Shown: positions 46,093 to 59,526, numbered from the stretch's first letter. The stretch: 64,000 bases of DNA from Stenogyne calaminthoides (GCA_037126765.1 JBBCBC010000007.1:22391667-22455666); one strand, 5' to 3'. Notes: generated by a model not told the origin, from the sequence alone. A program made the numbers and translations.

Positions 46093-48112
46093 CAGTGTTT
46101 TCATAATTGGACCGGCGATCAAACTATTGAAATATAGAGGCACGTAAACACGTAATACATGCGCAACAGAATTAAACAGTTCATTAACAACGAACATATA
46201 ATTGCATAATTAAATTACGGGTAAACGTAAACAGAATTCTTACAATAATTCGTATACGGATTCCTCCACTATGGTATTCACGTAACAATCGTTTACCAAT
46301 TCGCACCGATTCGCCAGTGTTGAATCCCCGAGATGAATTTGCTAGGAAAATTCTAACTAGAGATTTTATGGAGAAAATATGAAGTCTTGTATTATGAATT
46401 CCCAAGGACTCATATATATAGGGGGGCCCAACTTAAATCTTAAGCTAACCTTATTAGGAAATAAAATTCATAATCTTGCAAATTAAATCCCATAGATTTA
46501 ATTCCCTTATACATAAATCTCTACGGATATGATTTCCATATATATCAAATCCTACAATAATATTCCATATATTATTATTGGGAATCCTATTTAATTAAAT
46601 CTAATTTAATTAAATAATAATAATTAATTCTAAATATAATTATTATTATATTCTCCATAAATTAAATATTAATATCCAATATAATATTTAATCAACCAAC
46701 TATAATCAGTAAACAACTGTTACTTGTTATGTGACCCATAGACCCTCATATATCGAGTGATTAGTCAAACTAACGGTCTTAATTGAACCCTAGACAATAA
46801 ATCAGACATTCTCAATATATGAGGTACGTTGCGAGGAAACGTGCAACTACCTGTAACTGAAACATGGACTATTGCGATAACTTCCTTTCATTCGCGAATA
46901 CTCGATTAAATCTTGAACATGATGAAGTGTCTATTCAAATAACTTAATCATATTATCTTTAATCACTAATTGATCACTTATGTCACACTTGGCCACAAAG
47001 TCCAAGTTGACGTGCATCGGTCGATGTCTTAGATCCAATTATGATTAGAAGATGAGTATTCTTTCTAAATCCACATTGAGGAATGAATCCTATTCTTGCC
47101 TCAACTACGACGCATATGCATTTCGTGATGAACCCAATCATGCAAGCGTCGGTCATGGTCAAAGTTCATCACTCCACACATGTCGTGCGTATTGACCTCA
47201 AGTCAAAGGAGTATCACATCGCTCCCACTAACCGAGACACCCGTAGACACATATTGTGGAATTACATAAAACAGTTTTCTTGGATGGGTATACCTATACC
47301 CGCTAAGGTATCTGTGCATCCATCATGAGATACTTAGTATCTCGTAGTAAGTGAGATCTTACTACACTCTCTAAAAGTATGATGCAGATCGCACACCAAT
47401 CTTAATTGCATCATCAATATCCCATTCTTGATGATCATTGATCGGGGCTATTTGAGAATCATGCTTAAGTCATCCGAGTTCTCACAATCTCAATGACAAC
47501 AGTGACTCATGAGAACACAAATAAGAATAAATGCAAACAACCAAACATAATATTCAAACAGGTGTAATGCCATACATTTAATATTAAATAAACAATAATA
47601 TTAAAACCAATACTGAATATTATCTTAGTATTATGTCCTTACAATATGATTGTCTCTAGGACACTAACACTAACACAAACAGAATTGGGCACCGGTTGGA
47701 CTAGTCGGATTAGCGGGTCAGCCGTTAAAATGATTCCTATCAACTTTTTTTAAAACATTCCCTATATTATATTAAAAAATAAAATAAATGTGCACTTATA
47801 AAATTTAAAATTATAAACTTATAAGTTTCATATTGAAATAAACACAATAGAATCAATAAAACACAACACAACACAATTTAAAATACTAAAATTTAAAATA
47901 ATGATGATAGAAATAAGATTAAATTTTAAATTAATTTTAAAAAATTATAAAAAAAAACCCGGTTCAACCAGCTTCCCAAATTTTGGTCCATTTTTCCTGT
48001 TCTGGCCGATTTTTTTTTGGGTTCAACCATAAAATTGGGCTTTTAAGGGTAATCAAAAAGGCTTGATGGTCAGTTCCCGGTTCAATCGGTTGAACAGTGT
48101 TTGAAAACACTG
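46093..48112. mobile_element. hAT-like MITE split by a solo LTR
   Basis: It starts CAGTGTTTTC (46093) and ends GAAAACACTG (48112). The flanks are the same 8-bp word, GGCAAGAT (46085-46092 and 48113-48120), the duplication length of hAT elements. Without the LTR and its 5-bp duplication the element is about 465 bp and noncoding. GGTTCAA/TTGAACC motifs lie inside both arms. Confidence 0.88.
46125..47675 (-). mobile_element. solo LTR, family B
   Basis: 1551 bp, TATTGAAATATAGAGGC to CTAACACTAACA, flanked by CAAAC on both sides (46120-46124 and 47676-47680). It is homologous along its length to the LTR at 5626-7214. The first bases (TATTGAAAT for TGTTGGAAT) have mutated. Confidence 0.92.
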
Positions 48113-48120
48113 GGCAAGAT

Positions 48121-49107
48121 TATTGGCCGATTTAATTGAATACTTCCCATTTCTCGTAAAGTGTCAAAACAATCTATCACTAACGCTCGAAGGTAACAAT
48201 GTTTTTAAACTCGTCCTACATCTGTATGAGTGAAAATTACGTCCAAGAAGTCCTGAACCCAATATTTTGATCTCGACATCATAAGATCCGACACTCACGT
48301 GTTCTCCACCACCGTAAAAATTGGCGAATTGATAAAAAAAAATTATCATTATCGTTCAGCATAGATAAATCCAAACTTAAGTCATAGATAAGATTTGATA
48401 ATTTAAGTCCATTTTTTTTTAAATAAAATTCCAAACTCCTTCTCATGACCACATTTGAGTTACTCTCCGATTAAATTTATTTTTACATTATAAAATTAAT
48501 ACCCCTGCATTTATTAATTAATATTATTATATTTATAAATTAATGTCATAATAATATATATATATATATATATATTATGTTACTAGTTTAATGTCTTGTA
48601 TTACGCGATTCTTTAATTAAAAATATAATATTCATAAAATATAATATATTTAATAATAAAAAAATATAATTATATGCATAAATACACTAAATATGAATTA
48701 ATAATTGTTTAGGGTGTATATTAGTTATACTTGCTTAAACAGTTATTGGAATAAAATTATTGTATCAAATTATATCTATTCTACAATTGATTCACGAATC
48801 CCTAATTTAAATTTGAGAGAAAAATTTGCTTGAAAAATTAGTTCGATGGTTTCAGTGTAATAAAATAATAGTTTGTATAGTTTAGTGAAACAAAAAATAG
48901 TTACGTGGTTTAGATACAATTTCAGTGATAGTTTAATGGATTTAGTGTAATTAGAAATAAATATAATGTAAGATGTGCAAGGTTCAAACCTAGATTTTGT
49001 AATTTTTTTTAATTAAATTATAGTTTATAAAAGTAATATGATTTAGTGGGAGTGAGTCCAACGTTACACTAGTGACCTTCCCTTCCCATTTCGCTGTTCG
49101 CTCACTC
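48121..49107. other. upstream region of the ankyrin/BTB gene
   Basis: AT-rich sequence with a short TA run at 48556-48575. The last ~90 bp hold the presumed leader. I see no gene and no clear TATA position. Confidence 0.5.
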
Positions 49108-52100
49108 ATGTCGGAGCTGGACCACATAGAGCTCGAGGCGGAGGACTTCCACTCCTCATTCCCAATCAAGAAGGTCCCATACGGCGACGTTTTCGAGGCC
49201 TCACGCGCCGGCGACATCCACCGCCTCCGCTACCTCTTGGACTCCGGCGTCAACGTCAACGCCCGCGACCAATGGGACTCCGTCCCCATCTACTACGCCT
49301 GCCTCGCCGGCCATCTCGACGCCGCCCGCATGCTGCTCGAGAGCGGCGCCATCTGCTCGGAGCACACCTTTGACGGCGACCGCTGCCACTACGCCGCCCT
49401 CAATCTCAAGGTCCGCAAATTGCTCAAGGCCTTCGAGGCTCGCCCCCCGCCCCTCCAACCCTTGCAATCCGCCATGAGAGACACTTTCTTCTCCTGCAAA
49501 GCCAATCACGCGTATCTAAACGCCGCCAGTCACACCAATTCTCCTTTCTCAGGTCCCTTTCGTTTTCCCCCTTTTGCTTTCTGTTTCAGGGATTTGCAAT
49601 TTTCGTATTTCGTAGCATCATAGCACTCGCAATTTTCTAATTAGCTTGTTTTAAGAGCTTTTTGTCTGTGATTGGGATCAATCTCTTGTTGCCTCTTGAT
49701 AATTAATTTCCTACATATCTGTGCTCTAGTCAATTATGGAATGGGAACATCAATCAATTTTGGGATTAACTATACAAGCTTGGAATGCGCCATGATCATA
49801 CTTAATTAGGAAAGGTGTTTGCTATTTGAATGCTTTCATGGTGATTCGACATTGAATAGTAGGTAATTCATCGATCGGAGAGTCCAGTTCCAGCTACTGG
49901 CCGCCAGATATTGTGTTTTACGTCCAAGGAAGGCCCCTTGAAGCTCACAGACTCATCTTGGCTGCCCGATCACCATTCTTTAGGAAAAAGTTCGCCACTG
50001 ATTGGAAAGAAAGAAAGGAAGTACGATTTTCGCGTGAGAAGCTTTCTTATCCATCTCTTTTTAGCCTCTTCCATTTCTTCTATTCCGATAGACTAGAGGT
50101 GGCCGTTGATGACATGGATGAACTTGTTAGAATTTGCAAAGTTTGCAAGTGCCAGTCTCTACAGAGTCTTCTTGAGAAAGAAATCGTTCATCAAAGACAT
50201 GTAGAGTATAAAGCCCTTAGAGATATAGAAGACTCTCAGAAGAGGTTCATCCTGCAGGGCATTTCCCTACCCCAAGAGGACCGTCTCCCTGCTGCATTAA
50301 ATTGGATCCTTCAAATTTCTCTTACCAGTTGCTCGAGGGTACAACACATGGACCATAATATTGATGATGTTGTGCCATATTTTGGTTCAATGCGAATGAG
50401 AGATTCTGAAGATGATTTTGCTGATGTTTATGTGAGGGTAGAGAATAAGATATTCCGATGCCATCAAGTTGTCTTAGCATCACGATCTGAGTACTTTAAG
50501 GCAAGATTATACAGGATAAAAGATTTTCTTGAAGGAAGTGACTCTTTACCTCTTCCATGCCTTGAAGAACATGACCTGAATGCAGAAACTTTTCAAAAAA
50601 TGATAGAATATATGTATGTGCTCTTTATCTATCCCCAAGTAAATGCTCCACGTATGATTTCTGAAATTTTAATTATGGAACAAAAAATGCATGTTAAGCT
50701 CTCACACGTGTGCGAATGATAAAATGCATTAAAGTTGTTCTGTATGTGTGAGAAAGAGAGATTAAAATGATAGTTGCATGAATTTCAGAAACAGTAGAGG
50801 GAGAGGGAGTGGGGAAAGAGGACAGGTATTTGTGCTCTTTGTACTTCATCTTATTGGATCTTCTATATTAAACCTTTAATTTACACTTTGAGATTGCATG
50901 ATACTTGATTTGAGATATTTCAATACATTGAGACAAAATCCATATTTTTAATCTCAAGCATTTATTTCTGAAGTATTTTCTGTAGATTTCTTCTCTTTGG
51001 CAATTATGAGTTACATTGTTGGAACAATAGATGGTACTTGCTCAGTTGCTCACTGGAGAAACTTATGATAATTTTGCCTCAGTTTAGCTAGTACGTGCTT
51101 CTACCCTGAATTCTTAATCAACCATTTTATTTTGTTGATTCAGGTATACTGACAGCCTGACTGACATAAACCCTGATCAGGTGTGCTTCACCTACAACTC
51201 ATAATATAAATTACAAAATTTTAGTTTATTGAATCTTGAAATTATGCAGGCTGAAGAAATGTTTGATGCTGCTTCAAGATATCTATTATTTCCTCTTAAA
51301 CGTGAAGTAGCTGATGTTATTTTACCACAACTAGAAATGTTTTCTCCTGCCGAATTATGCCATTGGTTGCTATTATCTGACATGTATGATTCTTCAATCC
51401 TTCTTTTACACTTCCTTTCAGTGTATTGTAGATTCTATTCTACCGGTATGTGTGATGTTTCTTCTCTTTTGCTACTAATACTTTACATTAAATTTTTTAT
51501 AAACAAATTTCACCTACAATGGTTGCTAATGCTATGTGAAGTTATGTAAATTACTGCTAATGATAAATAACTTTGGCCATCAATTGGAAGGGTAAATGAC
51601 ATTGAAGTAAGGACGAAGGCTCAAAAACCAATTCAATTTGAATTTTACATGTGAATAGATATTAATTCTCAAGTTTACCTTTTGTAACAATAATTTGGAT
51701 TAAGAGTTGTACTCTGGGCTTTCTCGAGTGTCAATCTTATTTTAAGAAGAGTAGGTCTTGTGTTAGACGGTCTCACGGTGAGACGGGTCATAATTTGGGC
51801 ATGGCGCTTTAACACTTTGGAAGGGGCGGGTGTTATTTTGTGCTAGTTTGTGAACCGTCTTACCATGAGACCGTTCACACAAGAATTTTGCCTTTTAAGA
51901 ATGAAATAGAAGAATCCACTTATGTTCCTTATCTGTGTATCAAGCATTTTATAGTTTACCCTATTAGTCCCTTATCTATTTCAGCCCACTAACTACACAT
52001 TGTCCTGTGGTTATTCAGCAAGATGAGCTAAAGACTTGTTATTCCCTATTTTCATTTCAGCTTTGTACAATGCATTGCCTTCTTTTCATAGAGCTTATGG

Positions 52101-52731
52101 TTGTTGACATCTTATGCATGTCATTATATGTCTTAGCAATCACAGATTAGTGGTTGCCATAATCTTGTAATACATGTTGATAATGCATAATTATTTTCTT
52201 TTCCAAGTGACATCCCTTAGTATATGAAAGTTGATTAAATTACTCACTGGGATAAGAAATTTGAAATAGAATGTCATGGCCGTGGAGGTTTTGTATCTCT
52301 GCAATTCTGCTGCATCCCTTTATTCTGTACTTTTCTCTAAATTTTGAAATGATTCCTTTTTTTTTTGGTGTTTGTTAATTCATATTTGTTACATTTGAAG
52401 GTATGGGGTCTCGAAAATTCGGGAGTTCTGTTTAGATGCAATGGCGTGCAACTTTGAGACATTTGCTGATACTCCAGAGTTTCGGGCAATGCTTTTGACT
52501 CTGCCTCCCCCATCTGGAGATTCAATGCTTAGAACAACAGCTCCAAGTGCTCCAGGAGCTGAGGCTAATACAATAGACGGAAATCTCCTAGATGATTTAC
52601 GAGAGAAATGGCTTGAGGCTGAAGGTGCTGAACTCGATAAGAGGGATGAAAGTGCACTGCTTTTTGATAAGCGTCTTGAGATGCTTATGCTTGTGGCGGA
52701 GCAGGAGAAATCAGTTGAATGCCAAGGTTAA
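49108..52731 (+). CDS. ankyrin repeat and BTB/POZ domain protein (At2g04740 type)
   Basis: Five exons (49108-49552, 49863-50613, 51144-51180, 51250-51383, 52401-52731) give 565 aa, close to its Arabidopsis counterpart. All introns are GT-AG and frames agree. The start is the ATG at 49108 (MSELDHIELEAEDFHSS). Ankyrin repeats lie at about residues 25-115 (SRAGDIHRLRYLLDSGVNVNA, then PIYYACLAGHLDAARMLLESG). A first BTB follows at about 160-260 (DIVFYVQGRPLEAHRLILAA), and a second at about 320-450 (DVYVRVENKIFRCHQVVLAS). The C-terminal part is helical and ends with LLDDLREKWLEAEGAELDKR. BTB proteins of this build usually act as substrate adaptors for CUL3 ubiquitin ligases; that role is inferred here. 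Exon 1 is strikingly GC-rich against AT-rich surroundings. Confidence 0.93.
51756..51884. mobile_element. MITE of the GACGGTCTCA family in an ANK/BTB intron
   Basis: The 129-bp element starts TCTTGTGTTAGACGGTCTCA and ends with the inverse, TGAGACCGTTCACACAAGA. Inside each arm is a second, shorter palindrome (GTCTCACGGTGAGAC on the left). Related decayed copies occur at 17205-17540, near 30325-30450, near 59985-60085 and near 60965-61090. Superfamily not determined. Confidence 0.75.
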
Positions 52732-53593
52732 TTTTGTCATAAGGAGGAGAAAAATGTTGTTATGTTATCTAGGATGATACTTGAGACTTTCTGTTGGTTA
52801 TCAGCACCTCAAGCGTATTGGATTCATTTGTAGAAATGGTGCCTGCTTATTTCTTTTAACTGGAAAATGGATCCGAATCTCAGTTGTGCATAAAATACAA
52901 AATAAGTGATGTTTGTTTTGGATATTTAGTTACGTTTAAAAATCGATTTTTGAAATCTAGGGCATTTTAGAATCCCGGTAGATGGTAAAGTGTGTTTGTT
53001 TTGGGTTTTTGAGACCACCACACACAAGAGAGACTGCTAATGGAATCTCAAATGTCTTGATCATGATATTATCCCTCCCTCTCTCTGTGACAGATTAATC
53101 TGGCAAAACATGATACAACAGAATCTCAAATGACAAACTCAATGAATACAAGCTTCCACTTGTTCATCCCTTTCCATTAGAAACTCATTCCATTCTACTA
53201 GACAAGGTTAAAAATGAGTGGAAAACAAAAGGAACTGGTAAAAACAATACTGAAATAATTCAACACCGTTGATCACACTTCTCAACAAGAGATCGTCCAG
53301 CTTCTCAACATTCGAAAGGGAGACTAAGTGTCTGCGGAATGCATCTTACATGGATACAACTTGTTTGATTTTACAAAAGTAATACCTATGAATCTGAGAG
53401 AGTAATCACATGGAAATGTAATCTATATCTTCTTCTGTCCTCACCTTCCAAGGGCGCCATAAAAAGTTGAAAAGTTTCTTGAGTTCAACTACTGTAGATT
53501 ATAATGATTTGCATATCCTCTCAAAATAGGGGAAAAAAAAGGAGTCAATAAATAAATTTAAGGTGTAAAAGAAGGTAGTTCGTTTCGTAACCA
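52732..53593. other. convergent intergenic region between ANK/BTB and fimbrin
   Basis: 862 bp that must contain both 3' UTRs. No gene or repeat recognised. Confidence 0.6.
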
Positions 53594-56500
53594 CTATTCC
53601 TCACTTTGCGGAGGAGGCTCAACATCGTCAATGGACAAATTAGAAATGTCATCTGCTGGAACCAAATCATCAGCAGCTGGAGATGAGGAATCGGATTCTC
53701 CGCTCTTCTGTTGCAGGCTCCAGTACATGATGCTTGCTGTCAATGTGAGTATCATTTTCTGGTTTACCTTTTACCACCAATTGAACACATGATGAAAAGA
53801 CACAAAACCCAACTTTAGAAGATAATGATGCAGATGGTAAAATTGTCATTCTTATGAAGTTACTCAAGTAAATAATAATTAAAGATATGATCAGGAACTG
53901 AGCGTAAACGAGGTTAAACTAAATACATATGTTAGCACTCACCCCTATGATATCCTCGGGCAATAAAAATATGGCACATCCAATCTTTCGAGCAACACTA
54001 ATTATATATGTTGCGTTCAACTTCTTATCCTCATCTGCAATCACAATTAAACCCATTTTCAGTCCACTTGCATTCGACTATGAGTAAGTTGAAGGAAACA
54101 TCAAAGACTTGTGAAAAGAATATATGGAATCTAAACAAAGTTATAAAATGATGTTGAGAAATGCAAGTGGCAGAAGAGGGAATCCAATAGTTTCCAATGT
54201 TAGAACTAATGGATAAACTCAGAAAAAGAACAACAATGTGCAAGGGATGATGAGAGTTTGAATACCGTTATCTCCTTTAGTTACGAGGCTCCAGTTAACC
54301 ACTCTGGGCTCCACAGCACTTAGTAGTTCAAGAAAGAAACTCCCGGTCGAAAGGTTTTTGTCCTTAAAACATTAAGAAAGATGTTACTGGGGTACAAAAC
54401 AAAGCAAACTTCGTGCCTACCGTATTCAAGTCCTAGGAATTACCTTGAAGCTTTCCATTTGAGATTTTCTACCGGATTTCTTGACTTTATCATTAGCCCA
54501 ATTTAGTATGTCGCCATCTGTAATCTCCTTTCCTTGTGAGTGTGATCTCAAGTTCTTCAATAATTGGAGCATATTAAATCTCATTAACTGCCATAGAAAG
54601 GCTGTCGAAAAAAGAAAGTTAGAAGTTATGTTAGATCAGTAGAACAGCAAAGACGCCAATGTGTTTGCTTTCTCTGGCCTTTGTTCACGACTAATGATAA
54701 AAATTTATGTTGTGTATTCCTGTAAAGGGCAAGAGATCCAATATGACATTTTTTTCTTCTGTAGTCATTTGGTTAACGGTTTGTAGTATGTTGGATATTT
54801 CTTTCTGATATAATTTCATTGCATAAAGAGATTTGAACTATTAAGAAGGAGATTATTCCTCTAATATGAAAGGAAAGTTATTATTTTCAGCATGTATTCA
54901 GTATATCTAGTGCATGACAAGGAAGTACAAAGTCAATGCTTTCTCTTGTACTATAAATATGTCTTGCATGTCCCCAAATTATTGAATGTGATTATTATTC
55001 ATCAATTCATTAAAGGACTGACCTAGAACAAATTTGTGCCAGCTTTGTAATAGCAAAATATTCCTCAGAAGCTAAGGGCCAAGTAAAAACTTTAACTAGT
55101 GAAGATATATATAATTGAAAAGCCAAAGATAGTAAGATATCAAGATATCATAACACTGATTAGAAGAGGGTATCAAAACTTATGCACAATGGAATTTAAA
55201 ATGGTCCCTAGTAGTATAAAATGTCCTGGGATCCCCAACAGTCCATTATTAATAGTTTAAATACATATTCCAATATCTAAAACCTAGGTAAAGTGGAAGT
55301 TGAGAATTTACCATAAAAAAAAAAACAAAATGGGAAATTTAATGTAGTTAAACATGTACACAGTTGATCATATAATTCATATTAGTTTATGCTCATAATA
55401 AAACAGACATAATGAGATCGTCGATGTTTAGAACTGGAATAAAGCAATTTGGAGAAGCATACCTAATATGAGCTTCTTGTTCCCCTGCACGATATCGTTT
55501 CCAGCTACATTTACCAGGGAGAAGTTCAATTCTTTCCCAATACTTATAACTTGGTTGCAATTTTCAACTTTTCTAAAAGGCATCTTAATTGGTGGTTTTG
55601 TGGCCAATTTCCAATTCACAGAACCTGGAGAAATTTTATCTAGCACTTCCAGGAGAACCCATCTGCATGCATGAAGGAGGAGAGATTCAAGCATAAGTCA
55701 CATTCTGATAATATAGAAATGAGGCAAGTCTCTTGTGCACCCAGTGTACGGTGCAACTGTGCACAACTAATACTTTTCAGTGAAAAGTGCACACAAGACT
55801 TTTTCTATAGAAATGGGAACTAACCCTGTCCGGACATCCTCAAATAGATTGTTGACATAGGATTCAATTCCAAGGCTGTTAATCCACAACCTGAAGCATC
55901 TTTCTTCCCGTGAAGTTTGAACATCATCTGTCATCATCTCAGCGAAGGAAAGCTTTGAGTTGTCTACAGATAGTCCATTTCTTAAAAAAATGGAAAAAAG
56001 GTGTCACTATCAGGTTAAACAAATCATAAACAGAAAAAAAAAAAATTAGCAAATGGATAGATATTGGAAGCAAGCATCAGACTGAACCGAACACTATATC
56101 TTTCCAATTTTTCTTCATTAGAAATAGCAAATAATAGATAGGGACCGGCGATACTCTGAGTAGGAGAGATAATTTTACAGTTATACGAATACTTTTTAGA
56201 ATCACGATGCCTTGTCATGCCTCTGAATAAGCATAATCGCGAATCAGACAAAAATTAAAATAGCACGAGGAAATTTTAAAAATTTAGCTGTGTCTTCCTT
56301 GCAACTAGTTCTGGTCCCCTATATAATTAAAATTTTAGTCCCGCTAGTTCAGTTCATTCAAAAAAAATCTCTTGATATAAATAATTGACGACCCCTTTCC
56401 ATAAACTATCAATCAATTGCTCACAGACTTGCACACTAAGATTGTGAAGTCTTGAGGAATACAAATGAAAGTATTGAAATTGAATTAGTGACAGAAATGA

Positions 56501-59500
56501 TGTGTAAATAGTAATTACCATCTATAATAATATAAGTAGAAGTGGTTGCTCAGAATCATAATGCTAAATAAAAGTACTTGACAATGGCCTAAAGAATCTG
56601 AAAAAGTTCATCGCCGATAACTATGAAGTAAAAGTTGGTCTGACCTGTGTTGAAATATTTGAGCTACAAATGCAAGATTTAGATTTGTTGAGCCCTCAAC
56701 AATGTCTTTTGGAGTAATAAATCTTTTGCAATCCAACTTCTCTGCTTGCTCAAGAATCAAATTGGCTCTTTCAGTTGGATCTTTTGCATCCAATGTCGTA
56801 GTTGTGCCAAGCTCAGGGGCAAGAATATTAAGCAAGTATGCATAAGCTTCCCCATCCTGCAGTTGCAATGAACTTGTGATGTATCTTTTAGGGAAAATTC
56901 TTCTATGCACCAGTTTCACCAGTGCCACTTAGTGCCTTTTAAAATGGTATTAGTTGTTTTACTAAAATGTATTAGTTGGGCAATATTAGTTGTTTTCACT
57001 GAACAATATTATTTGTGCTGATGCACCCAAGTGTTACTCATCTTTTAGACAGAAAATAATGAGACTAGATGCTTTGGTGCTGTATATTTTAGATGACTTC
57101 CAACTTATTTATAAAAAAATCCTAAGATGACGGCTAAAATGGAGAACCCACTCTATCTTCATTCAAGCTAAAAATTAATATGACTAAGATCCATCTCCGT
57201 TTCCAATTAAGATAGGATCTTGACCAAATCCATAAATAAGTCATGCTAAATATTGAGAGTGAAATTATAAAAACTAACCAATAAAAAAAAAAAAACCAAT
57301 AGCACGACATATAAAGACCACGATATACAATTTGAAACATAAGCAGAAAGCCAAGGTGATTGCTAACGTTTGCCAATATTCCAATTTATATGATTGTGGC
57401 CAACATTTGTTTCACAGCAATAAAATTTGATACCTACACATTTAACATTCTTCAAAATTTCTGAAAACTAGTAATGCTCCAAAGGAAAAATCAACAGCAA
57501 CACACTAAGCTTCATTCCACCATGTAACAAAATTCCAAATAAAAATCAGGTAAATAAATTTAATGGGAAAGAAAAGAGTGAGTATAATATTACAAATCTT
57601 CTTACCTTAAGATCAGATGAAAAGTTGGTGACCTGCTTATTGTATCCAGATTTCTTCAGATGAAAATTCATCCATTTCAGTAGCACCTTCTCTGGTGCTA
57701 AGCCCATAAGCTCTTCCACTTCCTGAATTAAATGCGCAGCTAATAATCATAAACGGATTATGAATGCATTTGGTTATGGAAACATAAGAACCAGTCGATA
57801 ATTGTTACCTTGCTATCCTCCACCAACTCAACAAGTTGTGGAGTCTTCTTCAGATTAAGATCAGCTAACAATTGTATCTGAGGATTTCACAACTAGTAAT
57901 ATTCAATACTGCGATATTTGCAGCTTAAAATCATGGAAGCATGATGGAGCATCAGATATACCTTGATTATTTGAGAAATTAAGCCAACGACGAGATGGGG
58001 CTGTGACATAATAAAAAGAATATCGTCATCGACTTTGATGCAATATTGTATAAGGACATTGCAAGATACAACTAGAAATAACTTGCTTACTCTTGCTTCT
58101 ACCAGATCCTGCGTGCCAATATTTACCACAGTGCATCCAATTGCCTTGGCAGAATTGAGACACAGAGTGTGGTTTTCGTTCCTTTCCCATGGATTCAGGA
58201 CGGGCTTTGTATTAATAGCTCGCTCGTCTATCGTACCAGGTACTGCTATGTTAATGAGTTTACTGCACACAAGTTATCAAATGGTGAACAATGTTAAGTT
58301 TTCTATGTTATGACTAGTTTTACTGTGCAATTGGGCTGTATTTTTAAACAATATTAGTTGTTTCATTTAAAAGTATTAGTTGTGAATAAGTTGCCCAGTA
58401 AAACTGTTTTATATGAGACCAGCTCATGAGTGACTACGCACCAGAGAAGAACACCATCCTTTGCCAAATCAAAAAGAGCATTTGTTGCTGGATCTATTGG
58501 GAGGTACTTTTTCAAGAACGAATCTTCACCAAGAAAGCTGTTAATGTGAGCAACGTAAGAGGATTTCTCCGGTTCGCTGATTGTATGACGAAGTGTAGTT
58601 GTAGTGGACTTAAGGAATGAAGATGAGCTTTTGGAGTCACCCCTTTTTGCCGTTGCTCGAGCTTGTAGGTTCAAATATGCCTCCACCACATAACATAAAA
58701 ACAAAAGTGATTTGGTTCCACATACATGCATGCATGAATATGAACAATAAACAGAGTGAACACATCAAACTTCAATTTTCAAATACGTACCCGAAGGAAG
58801 GATTCAAAATCAATTTCTTGGTCAAAGTCCAAAGACGACTCACTTAAGATGTCCTTAAGCTCATCCTCATTCAAAATTCCGGCAATGGCCTTCAACTGCA
58901 CCAGAACTGATGGCAAACCTCCCAACGTAACAATCCCAGATTGATTCCTCGCGGACATGAACTATTCACATATTGGAAGACTTAAATAAATACAAGTACA
59001 ATACAATATCCCAAATGAACTGTACCCACAATTTAGGGCTCGCTTAGTCGGGGGTAATGGTAACGAGAATTATTCCTATTAATAGTGCAGCTTTATTACA
59101 CCCGTAATGGGAGCAGAAATAATTAATTGATTACCCTACTTCCATTACCTAATTTCACTCATGTAATTTCACCCTACCCTCCTAAGATGATACCCATTGC
59201 TGATTTAACCAAAAAATATGAATGCAATCAATAATTCATAGTGATTCACCCTTCAATGATACATATTACCATTATCATTCCCTAGTCATAGTCCTTAATG
59301 TATATGGTTTTCTTCATCATCAAATTAAATTGTTACACAATGACATAATACTCTAGACAAGGATCGAGCTGGTTGCATATAAATTGAGTTTGATGATACT
59401 AATATGAAATGTTTTTACATCACAAAATTAATGACGTACTTTAGATTGAAGGCCTCGAAGCTCGACTTGTGTGAATTGGCTCTGAAGCCATGGATCAGCG

Positions 59501-59526
59501 ACGATAACGCCCACAAAGCTGGACAT
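53594..59526 (-). CDS. FIM: fimbrin (plastin), actin-bundling protein
   Basis: Fourteen exons on the minus strand: 59526-59440, 58961-58791, 58680-58442, 58262-58091, 58000-57962, 57877-57809, 57722-57606, 56856-56645, 55980-55825, 55662-55463, 54601-54444, 54362-54266, 54034-53943, 53767-53594. They give 660 aa, the usual plant fimbrin size. The short first exon (MSSFVGVIVADPWLQSQFTQ) is the standard plant start; skipping it would leave a truncated start in exon 2. An EF-hand-like region occupies about residues 1-85. Four calponin-homology domains follow in two actin-binding pairs, marked by NPWERNENHTLCLNSAKAIG, NFSSDLKDGEAYAYLLNILA, GWVLLEVLDKISPGSVNW and EDIIGVNQKMILTLTASIMY. The tail is acidic. 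Fimbrin cross-links actin filaments into bundles in the cytoplasm. Three copies of a small fold-back repeat lie in its introns. Which of the several plant fimbrins this is cannot be settled here. Confidence 0.95.
55727..55800. repeat. small fold-back repeat in a fimbrin intron (copy 1)
   Basis: AGTCTCTTGTGCAC at the left pairs imperfectly with GTGCACACAAGACT at the right. The inner words GTGCAACTGTGCAC and AACTAATACTTTTCAGTGAAAA recur, inverted, in the other two copies. Confidence 0.6.
56905..57030. repeat. small fold-back repeat in a fimbrin intron (copy 2)
   Basis: Contains GCACCAGTTTCACCAGTG, several TATTAGTTGT words, TTTTCACTGAA and GATGCACCCAAGTG, matching the reverse complement of the copy at 55727-55800 with an expanded middle. 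Confidence 0.5.
58312..58405. repeat. small fold-back repeat in a fimbrin intron (copy 3)
   Basis: AGTTTTACTGTGCAATTGGGC at the left pairs loosely with GCCCAGTAAAACT at the right (first and last 13 bp). The middle repeats TATTAGTTGT twice, as in copy 2. Confidence 0.5.

Noticed and set aside
55428..55694. Free-standing small minus-strand gene
   Set aside because: It is fimbrin exon 10 in the 14-exon model (55662-55463) read through into its flanking introns.
58956..58958. Fimbrin start at MSARNQSG in exon 2
   Set aside because: A splice acceptor directly precedes it and an upstream exon (59526-59440) supplies the standard plant fimbrin N-terminus in frame.
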